From Pseudomonadota bacterium (GTDB lineage: Bacteria; Pseudomonadota; Alphaproteobacteria; Rhizobiales; Xanthobacteraceae), in assembly GCA_018240595.1 (NCBI GenBank), contig JAFEFL010000004.1:110560-174559 (forward strand): 64,000 bases of DNA. Direction: 5' to 3'. Numbering within the stretch: position 1 is the first letter of the stretch; every line of letters begins with the position of its first letter. A program made the translations under genes and the position numbers. Shown piece after piece: positions 52,607 to 60,847 of the stretch. The notes beneath the pieces were generated by a model that saw nothing but the letters and a program-made list of their open reading frames with translations, was not told the origin of the DNA and did no database searches.

Positions 52607-53434
52607 CTACGCCCCGTCCGAGTGCGAATTGAAGTGCTTGCGGATGACCTTGGTCATCTCGACGAAGCGCTGGTCGGACAGCACGTCGAGCGTGCGCGGC
52701 TTCGGCAGATCGATGTCGTAGACCGCCGCGATCGAGCCGGGCCGCTCGCTCATCACCATTACCCGGTCGGCGAGGAATACCGCTTCCGGGATCGAGTGCG
52801 TGATCAGCAGCACGGTCTTCTTGGTCTCGCGCTGGATGCGCTGCAGTTCGACATTCATGCGCTCGCGGGTCATGGCGTCGAGCGCGCCGAACGGCTCGTC
52901 CATCAGCACGATCTTGGGGTCGTGCACCAGGGCGCGGCAGATCGAGGCGCGCTGCTGCATGCCGCCGGAAAGCTGCCAGGGATATTTCTTCTCGAAGCCG
53001 GACAGGCCGACCATCTTGAGGAGCGACATTGCCCGTTCGCGGTATTCCGCCTCGGGCAGGCCCTTGACCTCGACCGGCATCATGACGTTGCGCAGCACAT
53101 TGCGCCACGGCAGCAGCATGGCCGACTGGAAGACGATGCCGACGTCGCTGTGCGGCTTGGTGATCACCTTGCTGCCGACGCGGATCTCGCCCTCGCTCGG
53201 CGGCATCAGGCCGGCGACCATCTTCAGCAGCGTGGTCTTGCCGCAGCCGGACGGACCGACCACGACGACGAACTCGCCATCATAGATGTCGAAGTCGATC
53301 GGCCGCAGCGACGGCACGTCGCCGTCGGCGGTCTTGTACGTCTTGGCGACGCGTTTGATCTCGATGCTGACGGACCGCGCCGCCTCCGAGGAGGCGGCGC
53401 GGGCTTCGCGTTTAAGCGGCGTGACGTTGCTCAC
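52607..53434 (-). CDS. ABC transporter ATPase, NMT1/THI5 (SsuB-like) importer
   Basis: This ATPase of about 275 residues has Walker A GPSGCGKT, VFQSAMLLPWRNVLRNVMMPV as Q-loop region, signature LSGGMQQR and Walker B VLMDEPFGALDAMTRERM. GTG 53434 begins MSNVTPLKREARA. Upstream in-frame codons overlap the binding-protein gene, so they are rejected. It is last in the minus-strand order permease, binding protein, ATPase. Substrate presumably feeds the divergent enolase-superfamily/isomerase pair. Confidence 0.9.
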   Translation of the reverse strand: MSNVTPLKREARAASSEAARSVSIEIKRVAKTYKTADGDVPSLRPIDFDIYDGEFVVVVGPSGCGKTTLLKMVAGLMPPSEGEIRVGSKVITKPHSDVGIVFQSAMLLPWRNVLRNVMMPVEVKGLPEAEYRERAMSLLKMVGLSGFEKKYPWQLSGGMQQRASICRALVHDPKIVLMDEPFGALDAMTRERMNVELQRIQRETKKTVLLITHSIPEAVFLADRVMVMSERPGSIAAVYDIDLPKPRTLDVLSDQRFVEMTKVIRKHFNSHSDGA

Positions 53435-53447
53435 GAGGCTCTGCTCT

Positions 53448-54434
53448 TTAGTTGGTGGCGGCCGGCAGATAGGCGTCGGTGTAGTAGTTCTTGTAGTCGG
53501 TCTTCGCCTTGGCATCGAGACCGCCATACTCGACCATCACGTCGACCGTATCCTTCATGTTGTCGTCGGAGACGCGCAGCGGCTGCTTCGACTTGCCGGT
53601 CGGATCCTTGTAGAGCGGGATCGTCAGCTCGAAGCCCTGCGTCAGCGTGTCGATCTTCCCGCCCTTCGGATTGGCGTTGAGGATGGCCTGCGCCGCATCC
53701 TTCGGATGCTTGGAGGCTTCCTCGATCGACTTCACCGACGCCGCCATGAAGCGTTTCACCAGGTCCTGGTTGGCCTTCAGGTAGTCGGTGTTGGTGATGA
53801 TGCCCGACGAGACCAGGTTGACGCCGTAATCGGCGAACTTGATCGGATAGACGTCCTTGCCGGTCGCATCCTTGATTTTCATCGACTGGTCCATGACGTA
53901 GCCGAGCAGCAGATCGGCCTGGCCGTTGATCACCGCGTTGAGCTTGGTGGTGGCGTCGCCCGACACGGTCTTGAAGTCGGATTCCTTCAGACCGGTCTTC
54001 TTCAGGAACAGCGGCCAGATCTGCGACATCGAATCGCCCGGCGTGGTGGCGACGGTCTTGCCCTTGATGTCTTCCGGCTTCTTGATGTTCTTGTCGACGA
54101 AGCCCATGGCCGACATCGGGTTGGTCTGCAGCGCGACGCCGACGGCAACGACCGGAGCGCCCTTGACGGCGGCGCGCATCATCGTCGGAACGTCGACATA
54201 GCCGAACGGCACGGTCTTGGCGGCGACGACCTGCGTCACCGTGGCAGAGCCGCGGCCTTCCTGGATCTCGAGGTCGATGCCCTGATCCTTGAAGTAGCCC
54301 TTTTCCTTACCGTAGTAGAACGGCGCGTGCTCGCCATAGACGTACCAGTTCAGCATCAGCGTCACCTTGTCGGCGGCGAAGGCCGGCGAGGCGACGAGAA
54401 CGGCGGCGAGCGCAACAACTGTTTTTTTCAACAT
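53448..54434 (-). CDS. NMT1/THI5-like ABC transporter substrate-binding protein
   Basis: This 328-residue protein has a clean signal peptide (MLKKTVVALAAVLVASPAFAA). The NMT1/THI5 opening LNWYVYGEHAPFYYGKEKGYFKDQGIDLEIQEGRGSATV follows. Proteins with this start bind thiamine pyrimidine precursors, riboflavin or small acids. ATG 54434 has GAGGGAGAA upstream. No thiamine or riboflavin gene is nearby, so the ligand may be the substrate of the TetR regulon instead. Confidence 0.88.
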   Translation of the reverse strand: MLKKTVVALAAVLVASPAFAADKVTLMLNWYVYGEHAPFYYGKEKGYFKDQGIDLEIQEGRGSATVTQVVAAKTVPFGYVDVPTMMRAAVKGAPVVAVGVALQTNPMSAMGFVDKNIKKPEDIKGKTVATTPGDSMSQIWPLFLKKTGLKESDFKTVSGDATTKLNAVINGQADLLLGYVMDQSMKIKDATGKDVYPIKFADYGVNLVSSGIITNTDYLKANQDLVKRFMAASVKSIEEASKHPKDAAQAILNANPKGGKIDTLTQGFELTIPLYKDPTGKSKQPLRVSDDNMKDTVDVMVEYGGLDAKAKTDYKNYYTDAYLPAATN

Positions 54435-54460
54435 GGTTTTCTCCCTCGAGGTTTTCTTGT

Positions 54461-55264
54461 TCAGGCAGTGACGACGAGATCGTGGCGTTGGCTGGCGTGC
54501 CATGGGATCGACAGCCGCTCGATCAGATCGACGATCCAGAACAGGATCACGCCGATCAGCGACAGCATCACCAGCGCGGCGAACATCGTCGGCAGTTCGA
54601 AATTGCCGATCGAGCGCTGCAAAACGAAGCCCAGGCCGTTATTGGAGCCGACGAACTCGCCGACCACGGCGCCGACGACGGCCAGCGTAATCGAAACCTT
54701 GAGGCCGGAGAAGATCGCCGGCAGCGCGTGCGGCAAGCGCACCATGCGGAAGATCTGCAGGCGGCTTGCTTCCATGGCGCGGGCGAGATCGAGCATGTCG
54801 GGCTCGACCGACTTGAAACCCTGCACTGCCGAGACGACGACCGGGAAGAAGCCGAGCAGGAACGCCGACAGCACCTTCGGCAGCATGCCGAAGCCGAACC
54901 AGACGACGAACAGCGGCGCGATCGCGATCTTCGGGATCGACTGCGAGAAGACGAGCAGCGGGTAGACGTAGCTCTCGACCGTGCGCGACCCGACGATCAG
55001 CATGGCGATCGGAATGCCGAACAGCGCCGAAAGCACGAAACCCTGAACGGTGGCGATGGTGGTCGGGATCGACTGCGCGAGCAGTTCCGGCCAGTCGGTC
55101 CACAAGGTCTGGATGACGTCGGCCGGCTTCGGGATCTGGTAGGGCGGGATATTGAACAGCCGGATCACGAGATCCCAGGCTACGGTCAAAAAAACCAGAA
55201 ATATCAGAGGCCTAAGCCAGCTTGCCTGGAGCAGCCCGACAATGCCTTTTTTCGCGTCCGCCAT
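54461..55264 (-). CDS. ABC transporter permease, NMT1/THI5 importer
   Basis: This 267-residue permease has six predicted helices and the coupling loop LARAMEASRLQIFRMVRLPHALPAIFSGLKVSITLAVVGAVVGEFVG. ATG 55264 has GGAGGAAG upstream. It is the first gene of the minus-strand importer operon, transcribed from the region that carries the second TetR-type dyad and faces the enolase-superfamily gene. Confidence 0.9.
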   Translation of the reverse strand: MADAKKGIVGLLQASWLRPLIFLVFLTVAWDLVIRLFNIPPYQIPKPADVIQTLWTDWPELLAQSIPTTIATVQGFVLSALFGIPIAMLIVGSRTVESYVYPLLVFSQSIPKIAIAPLFVVWFGFGMLPKVLSAFLLGFFPVVVSAVQGFKSVEPDMLDLARAMEASRLQIFRMVRLPHALPAIFSGLKVSITLAVVGAVVGEFVGSNNGLGFVLQRSIGNFELPTMFAALVMLSLIGVILFWIVDLIERLSIPWHASQRHDLVVTA

Positions 55265-55308
55265 CGCTTCCTCCGGGCCGGGCGTCTTGCAGCGCGCCGA
55301 TGCCAGAT

Positions 55309-55324
55309 GTAACCATTTGGTTAT
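55309..55324. promoter_or_regulatory. Candidate TetR operator, copy 2
   Basis: The dyad GTAACCATTTGGTTAT (core TAACCA-TT-TGGTTA, a perfect 6-bp-arm palindrome) lies between the divergent permease and enolase-superfamily genes. It shares the GTAACC...GTTA arrangement and centre with the site at 49998-50013. Confidence 0.6.
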
Positions 55325-55397
55325 TTAAGGAGGTGCGCGGGTCCCGGTCAAGTCTGCCGGGACGCGGCGAAATGGCCGAACGCGCCGGAGGAAGCTC

Positions 55398-56831
55398 ATG
55401 GGAAGTCACGCGCCGCGCCTGCGGCTGATCGCCGTCGAATGTTTCGAGCGTCCGGTGACGCTGCGGCTGCCGTTCCGCTTCGGCGTCGTCACCTTGCGCG
55501 AGGCGCCGCAGATCTTCGTCCGCGCCCGGATTCGCATGGCCGACGGCCGCGAAGGCGAGGGCATTTCCGCCGAGCTGCTGGTGCCGAAGTGGTTCGACAA
55601 GTCGCCGGATCTTTCCAACGACGATAACTTCAATCAGCTCCGCCGCTCGCTGGCCAGCGCGCAGCGCCAGGCCATCGCCGCCGGCGACAACACGGCCTTC
55701 GGCATCACTGCCGCGGCCAATGCGGCGCATCGCGAAGGTTGCGCCAAGGCCGGTCTCAACGGCCTTGTCGCCTCGTTTGGCCAGGCGCTGATCGAGCGCG
55801 CCATCATCGATGCGCTTGGCCGGCTGGAAGGCGTCTCCGCCGCGGCGCTGGTGCGCGACAACCGCCTTGGCATGACCACGGCACTGACGCCGGATCTCGC
55901 CAGCTTCGATCTCGCCAAGTTTCTCGCGACGCGCAAGCCCGCCGACACCATTGCCGCGCGCCACACCGTCGGACTGGTCGACGCCATCACCCGCGCCGAC
56001 ACGCAAGGCCATCGTCTCGACGACGGCCTGCCGGAAAGCCTGGAGGAGGTGATCGCCGCCTACGGCCAGCGCTATTTCAAGCTCAAGGTCGGCGGCCAGA
56101 TCGACGCCGACATCGAGCGCCTCGCCCAGATCGCCGCCGTGCTCGACCGCGACGCCGGCGAATACAAAGCGACGCTCGACGGCAACGAGCAATACGAGAA
56201 TGTCGATGCCGTGCTCGCGCTGTGGCGCCGCATGGGCGAGGACAAGCGTCTGGCGAAGCTGAAGGCCTCGCTGCTGCTGATCGAGCAGCCGATCGCGCGG
56301 GCCGAAGCGCTGAACAAGCCGGTGCAGGCGCTGTCCAAGGAAGTGCCGGTCGAGATCGACGAGTCTGACGCCGACTTCGATGTGTTTCCGCGCGCCAAGG
56401 CACTCGGCTATACCGGTATCTCGTCGAAGTCGTGCAAGGGTTTCTACCGCGCGCTGCTCAACAGCGCCCGTGTCGCGCAATACTCTGCCGATGGCGGCCA
56501 CTTCGTCATGTCGGCGGAAGACCTGACGACGCAAGGCGGCGTCGCCGTGCAGCAGGACCTGATGCTCGCCTCCCTGGTCGGCGCCACGCATGTCGAGCGC
56601 AACGGCCATCACTATGTCGACGGCATGGCCGGCGCGCCGCAAGCCGAGCAGGATGCGTTCCTCGCTGCGCATGGCGATCTCTATGCCCGCGCCGCCAATG
56701 GCCGCGTCCGCTTGCAGATCAACGGCGGCGACATCGCGCTGCGCTCGATTGCACGGGCGCCGGGGCTCGCCACCGCCGTGATGCCGGATTGGTCGGCGAT
56801 GCGGCCCAGCACCGCGCTCGCCAACGCCTAA
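55398..56831 (+). CDS. Enolase-superfamily (mandelate racemase/muconate lactonizing-like) protein, enlarged
   Basis: This is a 477-residue protein. The catalytic barrel shows YFKLKVGG (KxK lysines K228 and K230), metal ligands D261 in ATLDGNEQ, E296 in IEQP and D321/E322 in EIDESD, and K344 in SSKSCKG. Typical members are near 350-400 residues. Extra length lies in the N-terminal half (about 60-130) and C-terminus (about 400-477), where HVERNGHHYVDGMAGAPQAEQDAFLAAH has histidines. It probably abstracts a proton alpha to a carboxylate of an acid sugar. It is divergent from the importer and followed by a sugar phosphate isomerase. Confidence 0.83.
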   Translation: MGSHAPRLRLIAVECFERPVTLRLPFRFGVVTLREAPQIFVRARIRMADGREGEGISAELLVPKWFDKSPDLSNDDNFNQLRRSLASAQRQAIAAGDNTAFGITAAANAAHREGCAKAGLNGLVASFGQALIERAIIDALGRLEGVSAAALVRDNRLGMTTALTPDLASFDLAKFLATRKPADTIAARHTVGLVDAITRADTQGHRLDDGLPESLEEVIAAYGQRYFKLKVGGQIDADIERLAQIAAVLDRDAGEYKATLDGNEQYENVDAVLALWRRMGEDKRLAKLKASLLLIEQPIARAEALNKPVQALSKEVPVEIDESDADFDVFPRAKALGYTGISSKSCKGFYRALLNSARVAQYSADGGHFVMSAEDLTTQGGVAVQQDLMLASLVGATHVERNGHHYVDGMAGAPQAEQDAFLAAHGDLYARAANGRVRLQINGGDIALRSIARAPGLATAVMPDWSAMRPSTALANA

Positions 56832-56854
56832 AGAATCAAAACAAGGAAACGCCG

Positions 56855-57682
56855 ATGAAGACCGAAGGCCTCTCGATCAATCTCGCCACCGTACGCCAGC
56901 AGTGGAAGCTGCCGGAAGCGGTGGAAGCCTGCCGCCGCCACGGCATCACCTGGGTCGATCCGTGGCGCGATCAGGTCGCGGCTGTCGGTCTCGACACCGC
57001 GGTCAAGGCGATCAAGGACAACGGCATGCGCGTCTCCGGTTATTGCCGCGGCGGCATGTTTCCGGCCGCCGACGCCGCCGGCCGCCAGGCCGCGATCGAC
57101 GACAACAAGCGCGCGCTCGATGAAGCCGCCGCTCTTGGCGCACAATGTCTCGTGCTCGTGGTCGGCGGCCTGCCGCAGGGCTCGCGCGATATCGGCGCGG
57201 CGCGGCAGATGGTCGAGGACGGCCTCGCCGCCGTGCTGCCGCATGCCCGTTCGGTCGGCGTGCCGCTCGCCATCGAGCCTTTGCACCCGATGTATGCCGG
57301 CGACCGCGCCTGCGTGAACACGCTCAAGCAATCCCTCGACATGGCCGGGCGTCTCGGTGCCGACGTCGGCGTCGCCATCGACGTCTATCATGTGTGGTGG
57401 GACCCGGAGGTCGAGGCGCAGATCGCCCGCGCCGGCCGCGAGAAGCGCATCCTCGGCTACCATATCTGCGATTGGCTGGTGCCGACCAAGGACCTGCTGC
57501 TCGACCGGGGCATGCCCGGCGACGGCGTCGTCGATCTGCTGCGCTTCCGCCGGTGGATCGAAGCCGCCGGCTACACCGGGCCGACCGAGATCGAGATCTT
57601 CTCGGCCAAGGACTGGTGGACGCGGCCGGGTGACGAGGTGCTCGAGACCTGCATCGCGCGCTACAACGACACCTTCAAGTAA
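56855..57682 (+). CDS. Sugar phosphate isomerase/epimerase (xylose isomerase-like TIM barrel)
   Basis: This 275-residue AP-endonuclease-2-type barrel has likely metal ligands E in AIEPLHPMYAG, D and H in VAIDVYHVWWDP, H in GYHICDWL and E in PTEIEIFS. ATG 56855 has AAGGAAAC upstream; the frame is open further upstream but overlaps the enolase-superfamily gene. It is the last gene before the tRNA. It may isomerise the keto-sugar produced by the preceding enzyme. Confidence 0.87.
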   Translation: MKTEGLSINLATVRQQWKLPEAVEACRRHGITWVDPWRDQVAAVGLDTAVKAIKDNGMRVSGYCRGGMFPAADAAGRQAAIDDNKRALDEAAALGAQCLVLVVGGLPQGSRDIGAARQMVEDGLAAVLPHARSVGVPLAIEPLHPMYAGDRACVNTLKQSLDMAGRLGADVGVAIDVYHVWWDPEVEAQIARAGREKRILGYHICDWLVPTKDLLLDRGMPGDGVVDLLRFRRWIEAAGYTGPTEIEIFSAKDWWTRPGDEVLETCIARYNDTFK

Positions 57683-57700
57683 GCTACAAGAGTCGTCTGC

Positions 57701-57777
57701 GCGCCCGTAGCTCAGCTGGATAGAGCATCAGACTTCGAATCTGAGGGTCGGGAGTTCGAATCTCTCCGGGCGCGCCA
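57701..57777 (+). tRNA. tRNA-Arg (anticodon TCG)
   Basis: A 77-base cloverleaf is present. The acceptor stem pairs GCGCCCG with CGGGCGC, with discriminator G and an encoded CCA. The D arm is GCTC...GAGC, the anticodon stem TCAGA/TCTGA has loop CTTCGAA giving TCG, and the T arm is GGGAG TTCGAAT CTCTC. It decodes CGA. Confidence 0.95.
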
Positions 57778-57809
57778 AATCATCGCCAGTCAGAATAGAA
57801 TTGAGGACC

Positions 57810-57827
57810 CCGCGTCGTGCGACGCGG
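57810..57827. terminator. Palindrome downstream of tRNA-Arg
   Basis: Perfect 8-bp arms, CCGCGTCG/CGACGCGG, have a 2-base centre. They lie 33 bp after the tRNA and may act in tRNA 3' release. No T-run follows. Confidence 0.35.
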
Positions 57828-58564
57828 CGAGCATCGGGAATTTTCAGAGACGATTACAACGTCGATGCAGTCGCGGTTCGCGCGGATCCGATTGGGAAAA
57901 GCTGCCGATCAATGCCCGCGCCCGGGGGTAAAGCAGACATGACGCGGACTCAATCCAATGTTCGCTACTGTCCCCGAAGCTGACCTAAGAGGGTAGGGGC
58001 GTCAGATCCGTTCCTGGTATGGAGCCCCCCTGAAAGCGAGCTGGCGTAACGGATTGTCTCCAACTGAGCGCGCGGACCGCATACATCTGGCTTCGCAGGT
58101 CAGCGGCGCGTTCTTCCCTGGCCGGAGGTAATCGATGAGTTGATCGCGCCGCTCCGGCGCGGTCTGCGCGCACGGTTGCAAAAAGCCCCGCTTCGCGGGC
58201 GGCCATCGCGGAGTAGGCGCTAGGGAGGGCGAGCGCCACGCGACACCCGTGACAATCGACAAGCGCAGCACGCTCCGAAACTTAATTTTTTGTAACAGTT
58301 GCGAATGGACGAGACAGTTACGGTGTGGTGCACCGTCCTTGCTCGCGACGGTTCGGCTCGAGAAGGCGCAATTGATCAATGGGTCGCATCAGTCGGCTTG
58401 GACTAAAGTATACGGCGCTGGCCATGCAGATACTTCGCAAGCGCGAAAATATGCGCCGAGTGTTGCGCGGTTGCCTCCACAAAAATTGTCAGTAGCATCC
58501 GCGCCGATTTCACGGCCATCGCGCGTCAACGTGCGATGGCCTAATAAACAACTGGAGGAGCGAA
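57828..58564. other. Gene-free stretch with degenerate repeat remnant
   Basis: This stretch holds no convincing gene. Around 57920-57983 a short open frame reads GGKADMTRTQSNVRYCPRS. This resembles the degenerate PPKAD...NVRFxPK reading frames scattered through intergenic DNA of Bradyrhizobium-like genomes, so this is probably a decayed dispersed repeat. AT-rich stretches near 58270-58310 and 58485-58550 may hold the promoter for the gene at 58565. Confidence 0.45.
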
Positions 58565-59812
58565 ATGAACGACATCAAATTCAGCCGGCGTTCGCTTGTA
58601 AAGGCCGCGGCCCTGGCTGGCGTTGCGCAGGTCGCGTCGCCGTTCGTGTTGACCGCGCGCGCCGCCGACAACGTCAAGATCGGTCTCGACAACCCGCTGA
58701 CCGGCACCTATGCCGCCGTCGGCAAGAACGAGCTGATCGGCTGCCAGCTCGCCATCGAGCAAATCAACGCCAAGGGCGGCATTCTCGGCCGCAAGGCGGA
58801 GCTGCTGGTCGAGGACTCGACCTCGGGCGACGCCGGCACCGCCGTGCAGAAGGCGCGCAAGCTGATCGATCGCGACAAGATCGACTTCCTCCTCGGCAAC
58901 GTGAACTCGGCGCTCGCGCTCGCGATGGCCGGCGTCGCGGCGGAGAAGGGCGTGCTGCACATCGTCCCCGGCGGCCACACCGACGCCATCACCGGCGCCA
59001 CCTGCCACTGGAACGTGTTCCGCGTCTGCAACACGACGCAGATGGAAGCGAACGCGGTGACGCCGTCGCTGATCAAGAACGCCGGCAAGAAGTGGTACTA
59101 CATCACGCCGGACTACGCCTTCGGCCACACGCTGCAGGCCGGTCTCGAAAAGGCCTGCGCCAAGAACGGCGGCACCAAGGTCGGCGGCGACCTGACCCCG
59201 CTCGGCACCACCGACTTCTCGTCGTACCTGATCAAGGCGCAGGCGGCGAACCCGGACGTCATCATCTTCCTCACGCAGGGCGATGACATGGTCAATGCCC
59301 TCAAGCAGGCGGTGCAGTTCGGCCTCGACAAGAAGGTGCATCTCGCCGGCGCGCAGCAGGAGCTGGAAGCGCTCGAAGGCCTGCCGCCGGAAGCGCGCAT
59401 CGGCACCTGGGTGTTCGAGTGGTACTGGAACCAGCCGGGCGTGCCGCACGTCGCCGAGTTCGTCGCCGAGATCAAGAAGAAGACCGGACGCGTGCCGACG
59501 GCGCGCACCTGGTTCGGCTTTGCCTCGACCTGGACCTGCGCGCTGGCCGCGAACGGCGCCAAGTCGCTCAAGGCGGTCGACATGGCCAAGCACCTGCAGG
59601 ACTTCCACCTGCCGCCGGAAATCGCGCTGATGCCGGACGGCGCCTTCTACCGCAAGGGTCAGAACCAGCTCATCCCGAACCTGTACGTCGGCCACGCTCA
59701 GGCCAAGGGCAGCGCGCCGGACGATCTGTTCAAGGTCACCGACGTGGTCAAGGGACCGGATGCCGCCGGCACGCTCGAAGAGTCCGGCTGCAAGATGACC
59801 TGGCCGGCCTGA
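58565..59812 (+). CDS. Liv-type ABC transporter substrate-binding protein, second system
   Basis: This 415-residue Peripla_BP_6 protein has a Tat-like signal (SRRSLVKAAALAGVAQVASP) and the mature start NVKIGLDNPLTGTYAAVGKNELIGCQLAIEQINAKGG. The segments SSYLIKAQAANPDVIIFLTQGDDMVNALKQA are typical. It is unlike the livK at 10025 and has a clear ribosome site (GGAGGAGCG). It is separated from its permeases by a hairpin. The ligand is unknown; related proteins bind amides, urea or aromatic acids. Confidence 0.88.
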   Translation: MNDIKFSRRSLVKAAALAGVAQVASPFVLTARAADNVKIGLDNPLTGTYAAVGKNELIGCQLAIEQINAKGGILGRKAELLVEDSTSGDAGTAVQKARKLIDRDKIDFLLGNVNSALALAMAGVAAEKGVLHIVPGGHTDAITGATCHWNVFRVCNTTQMEANAVTPSLIKNAGKKWYYITPDYAFGHTLQAGLEKACAKNGGTKVGGDLTPLGTTDFSSYLIKAQAANPDVIIFLTQGDDMVNALKQAVQFGLDKKVHLAGAQQELEALEGLPPEARIGTWVFEWYWNQPGVPHVAEFVAEIKKKTGRVPTARTWFGFASTWTCALAANGAKSLKAVDMAKHLQDFHLPPEIALMPDGAFYRKGQNQLIPNLYVGHAQAKGSAPDDLFKVTDVVKGPDAAGTLEESGCKMTWPA

Positions 59813-59826
59813 TAAGACCGGAAAGT

Positions 59827-59865
59827 CCGGGCGCCGCCGATACGGCGCCCGGTTGCCGGTTTTTT
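59827..59865 (+). terminator. Attenuator-like hairpin after binding-protein gene
   Basis: A perfect 10-bp stem, CCGGGCGCCG/CGGCGCCCGG, has loop CCGATA. It is followed after TTGCCGG by a run of seven T. It lies between the binding-protein gene and livH, so it may reduce read-through into the permease genes. Confidence 0.6.
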
Positions 59866-59980
59866 ACGAGGGGACTGCACACAATTCGCGGATGTTGCGA
59901 CGTGCTGGCAGCGCATGGCCGCGGCCAACGCGTCCCGTCGGCAATTCGCGCGGTGTAACGAGAGGGGCTGATACGCGGCA

Positions 59981-60847
59981 ATGACACAAGTCGTCCTGTT
60001 CAACGTATTCAATGGTCTCATCGTCGGTGCGTTCTACGCGCTGATGGCGCTCGGCCTGTCGCTTATCATGAATCTTTCGGGCGTCATCAACTTCGCCCAC
60101 GGCGGCTTTCTGGCCATCGGCGGCTATCTTGCCTTCACTCTGATGCCTTATGTCGGCTTCTGGGGCGGCCTCGTTCTGGCGCCGATCTTGACCGCGGTGC
60201 TCGGCCTTATCGTCGAGCGCGTGCTGGTCCGCCGGCTGTACGGACGCGACCCGCTCTACAGCCTGCTCCTGACATTCGGTCTCGCCTTCATGTTCGAGGA
60301 CGGCACGCGCTTCATCTGGGGCGCGCAGAGCCTGCCGTACCAGGTGCCGGGCTGGCTCCTGTCGCCGCTGTCGAGCGACTACTTCTTCCTCACCGGCTAC
60401 CGGCTGTTCATGGTGGTGATCGTCGCGCTCGCGGTGGCGGGCCTTTTCTACATTCTCAACAGGACGCGGCTCGGCATGCGCATCCGCGCCGGCACGCTCG
60501 ACCTCGAGACGGTGTCGGTGCTGGGCGTGAACGTGCGCGTCTTGCGCAACATGAACTTCGGTCTCGGCATCTATCTCGCCGGTCTCGCCGGCGTCTTGGC
60601 GGTCGGGCAACTCGGGTTGCAGCCGACAATCGGCTCCTCGCTGATCATGCCGAGCTTCGTCGCGATCATCGTCGGCGGTCTCGGCAGCCTGCCGGGTACA
60701 TTGCTCGGCGGCCTGCTGATCGGCGTCGCCTCCGGTGTGACCACGGTGTTTTTCCCGTCCGCGACCGAGGCGGTGATGTACGTGATGATGGCGGCGGTGT
60801 TGCTGGTGCGCCCGCGGGGCCTGCTAGGCGAAGAAGGACGTTTCTAA
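59981..60847 (+). CDS. livH: ABC permease LivH, second system
   Basis: This 288-residue permease begins VLFNVFNGLIVGAFYALMALGLSLIMNLSGVINFAHGGFLAIGGYLAF, the LivH start. It has the coupling loop GTLDLETVSVLGVNVRVLRNMNFGLGIYLAGLAGVLA and the C-terminal GGLGSLPGTLLGGLLIG. The next ATG follows its stop directly. Confidence 0.92.
   Translation: MTQVVLFNVFNGLIVGAFYALMALGLSLIMNLSGVINFAHGGFLAIGGYLAFTLMPYVGFWGGLVLAPILTAVLGLIVERVLVRRLYGRDPLYSLLLTFGLAFMFEDGTRFIWGAQSLPYQVPGWLLSPLSSDYFFLTGYRLFMVVIVALAVAGLFYILNRTRLGMRIRAGTLDLETVSVLGVNVRVLRNMNFGLGIYLAGLAGVLAVGQLGLQPTIGSSLIMPSFVAIIVGGLGSLPGTLLGGLLIGVASGVTTVFFPSATEAVMYVMMAAVLLVRPRGLLGEEGRF

Noticed and set aside
57801..57983. Short open frame after the tRNA
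   Set aside because: It resembles decayed repeat reading frames, with no ribosome site or domain.
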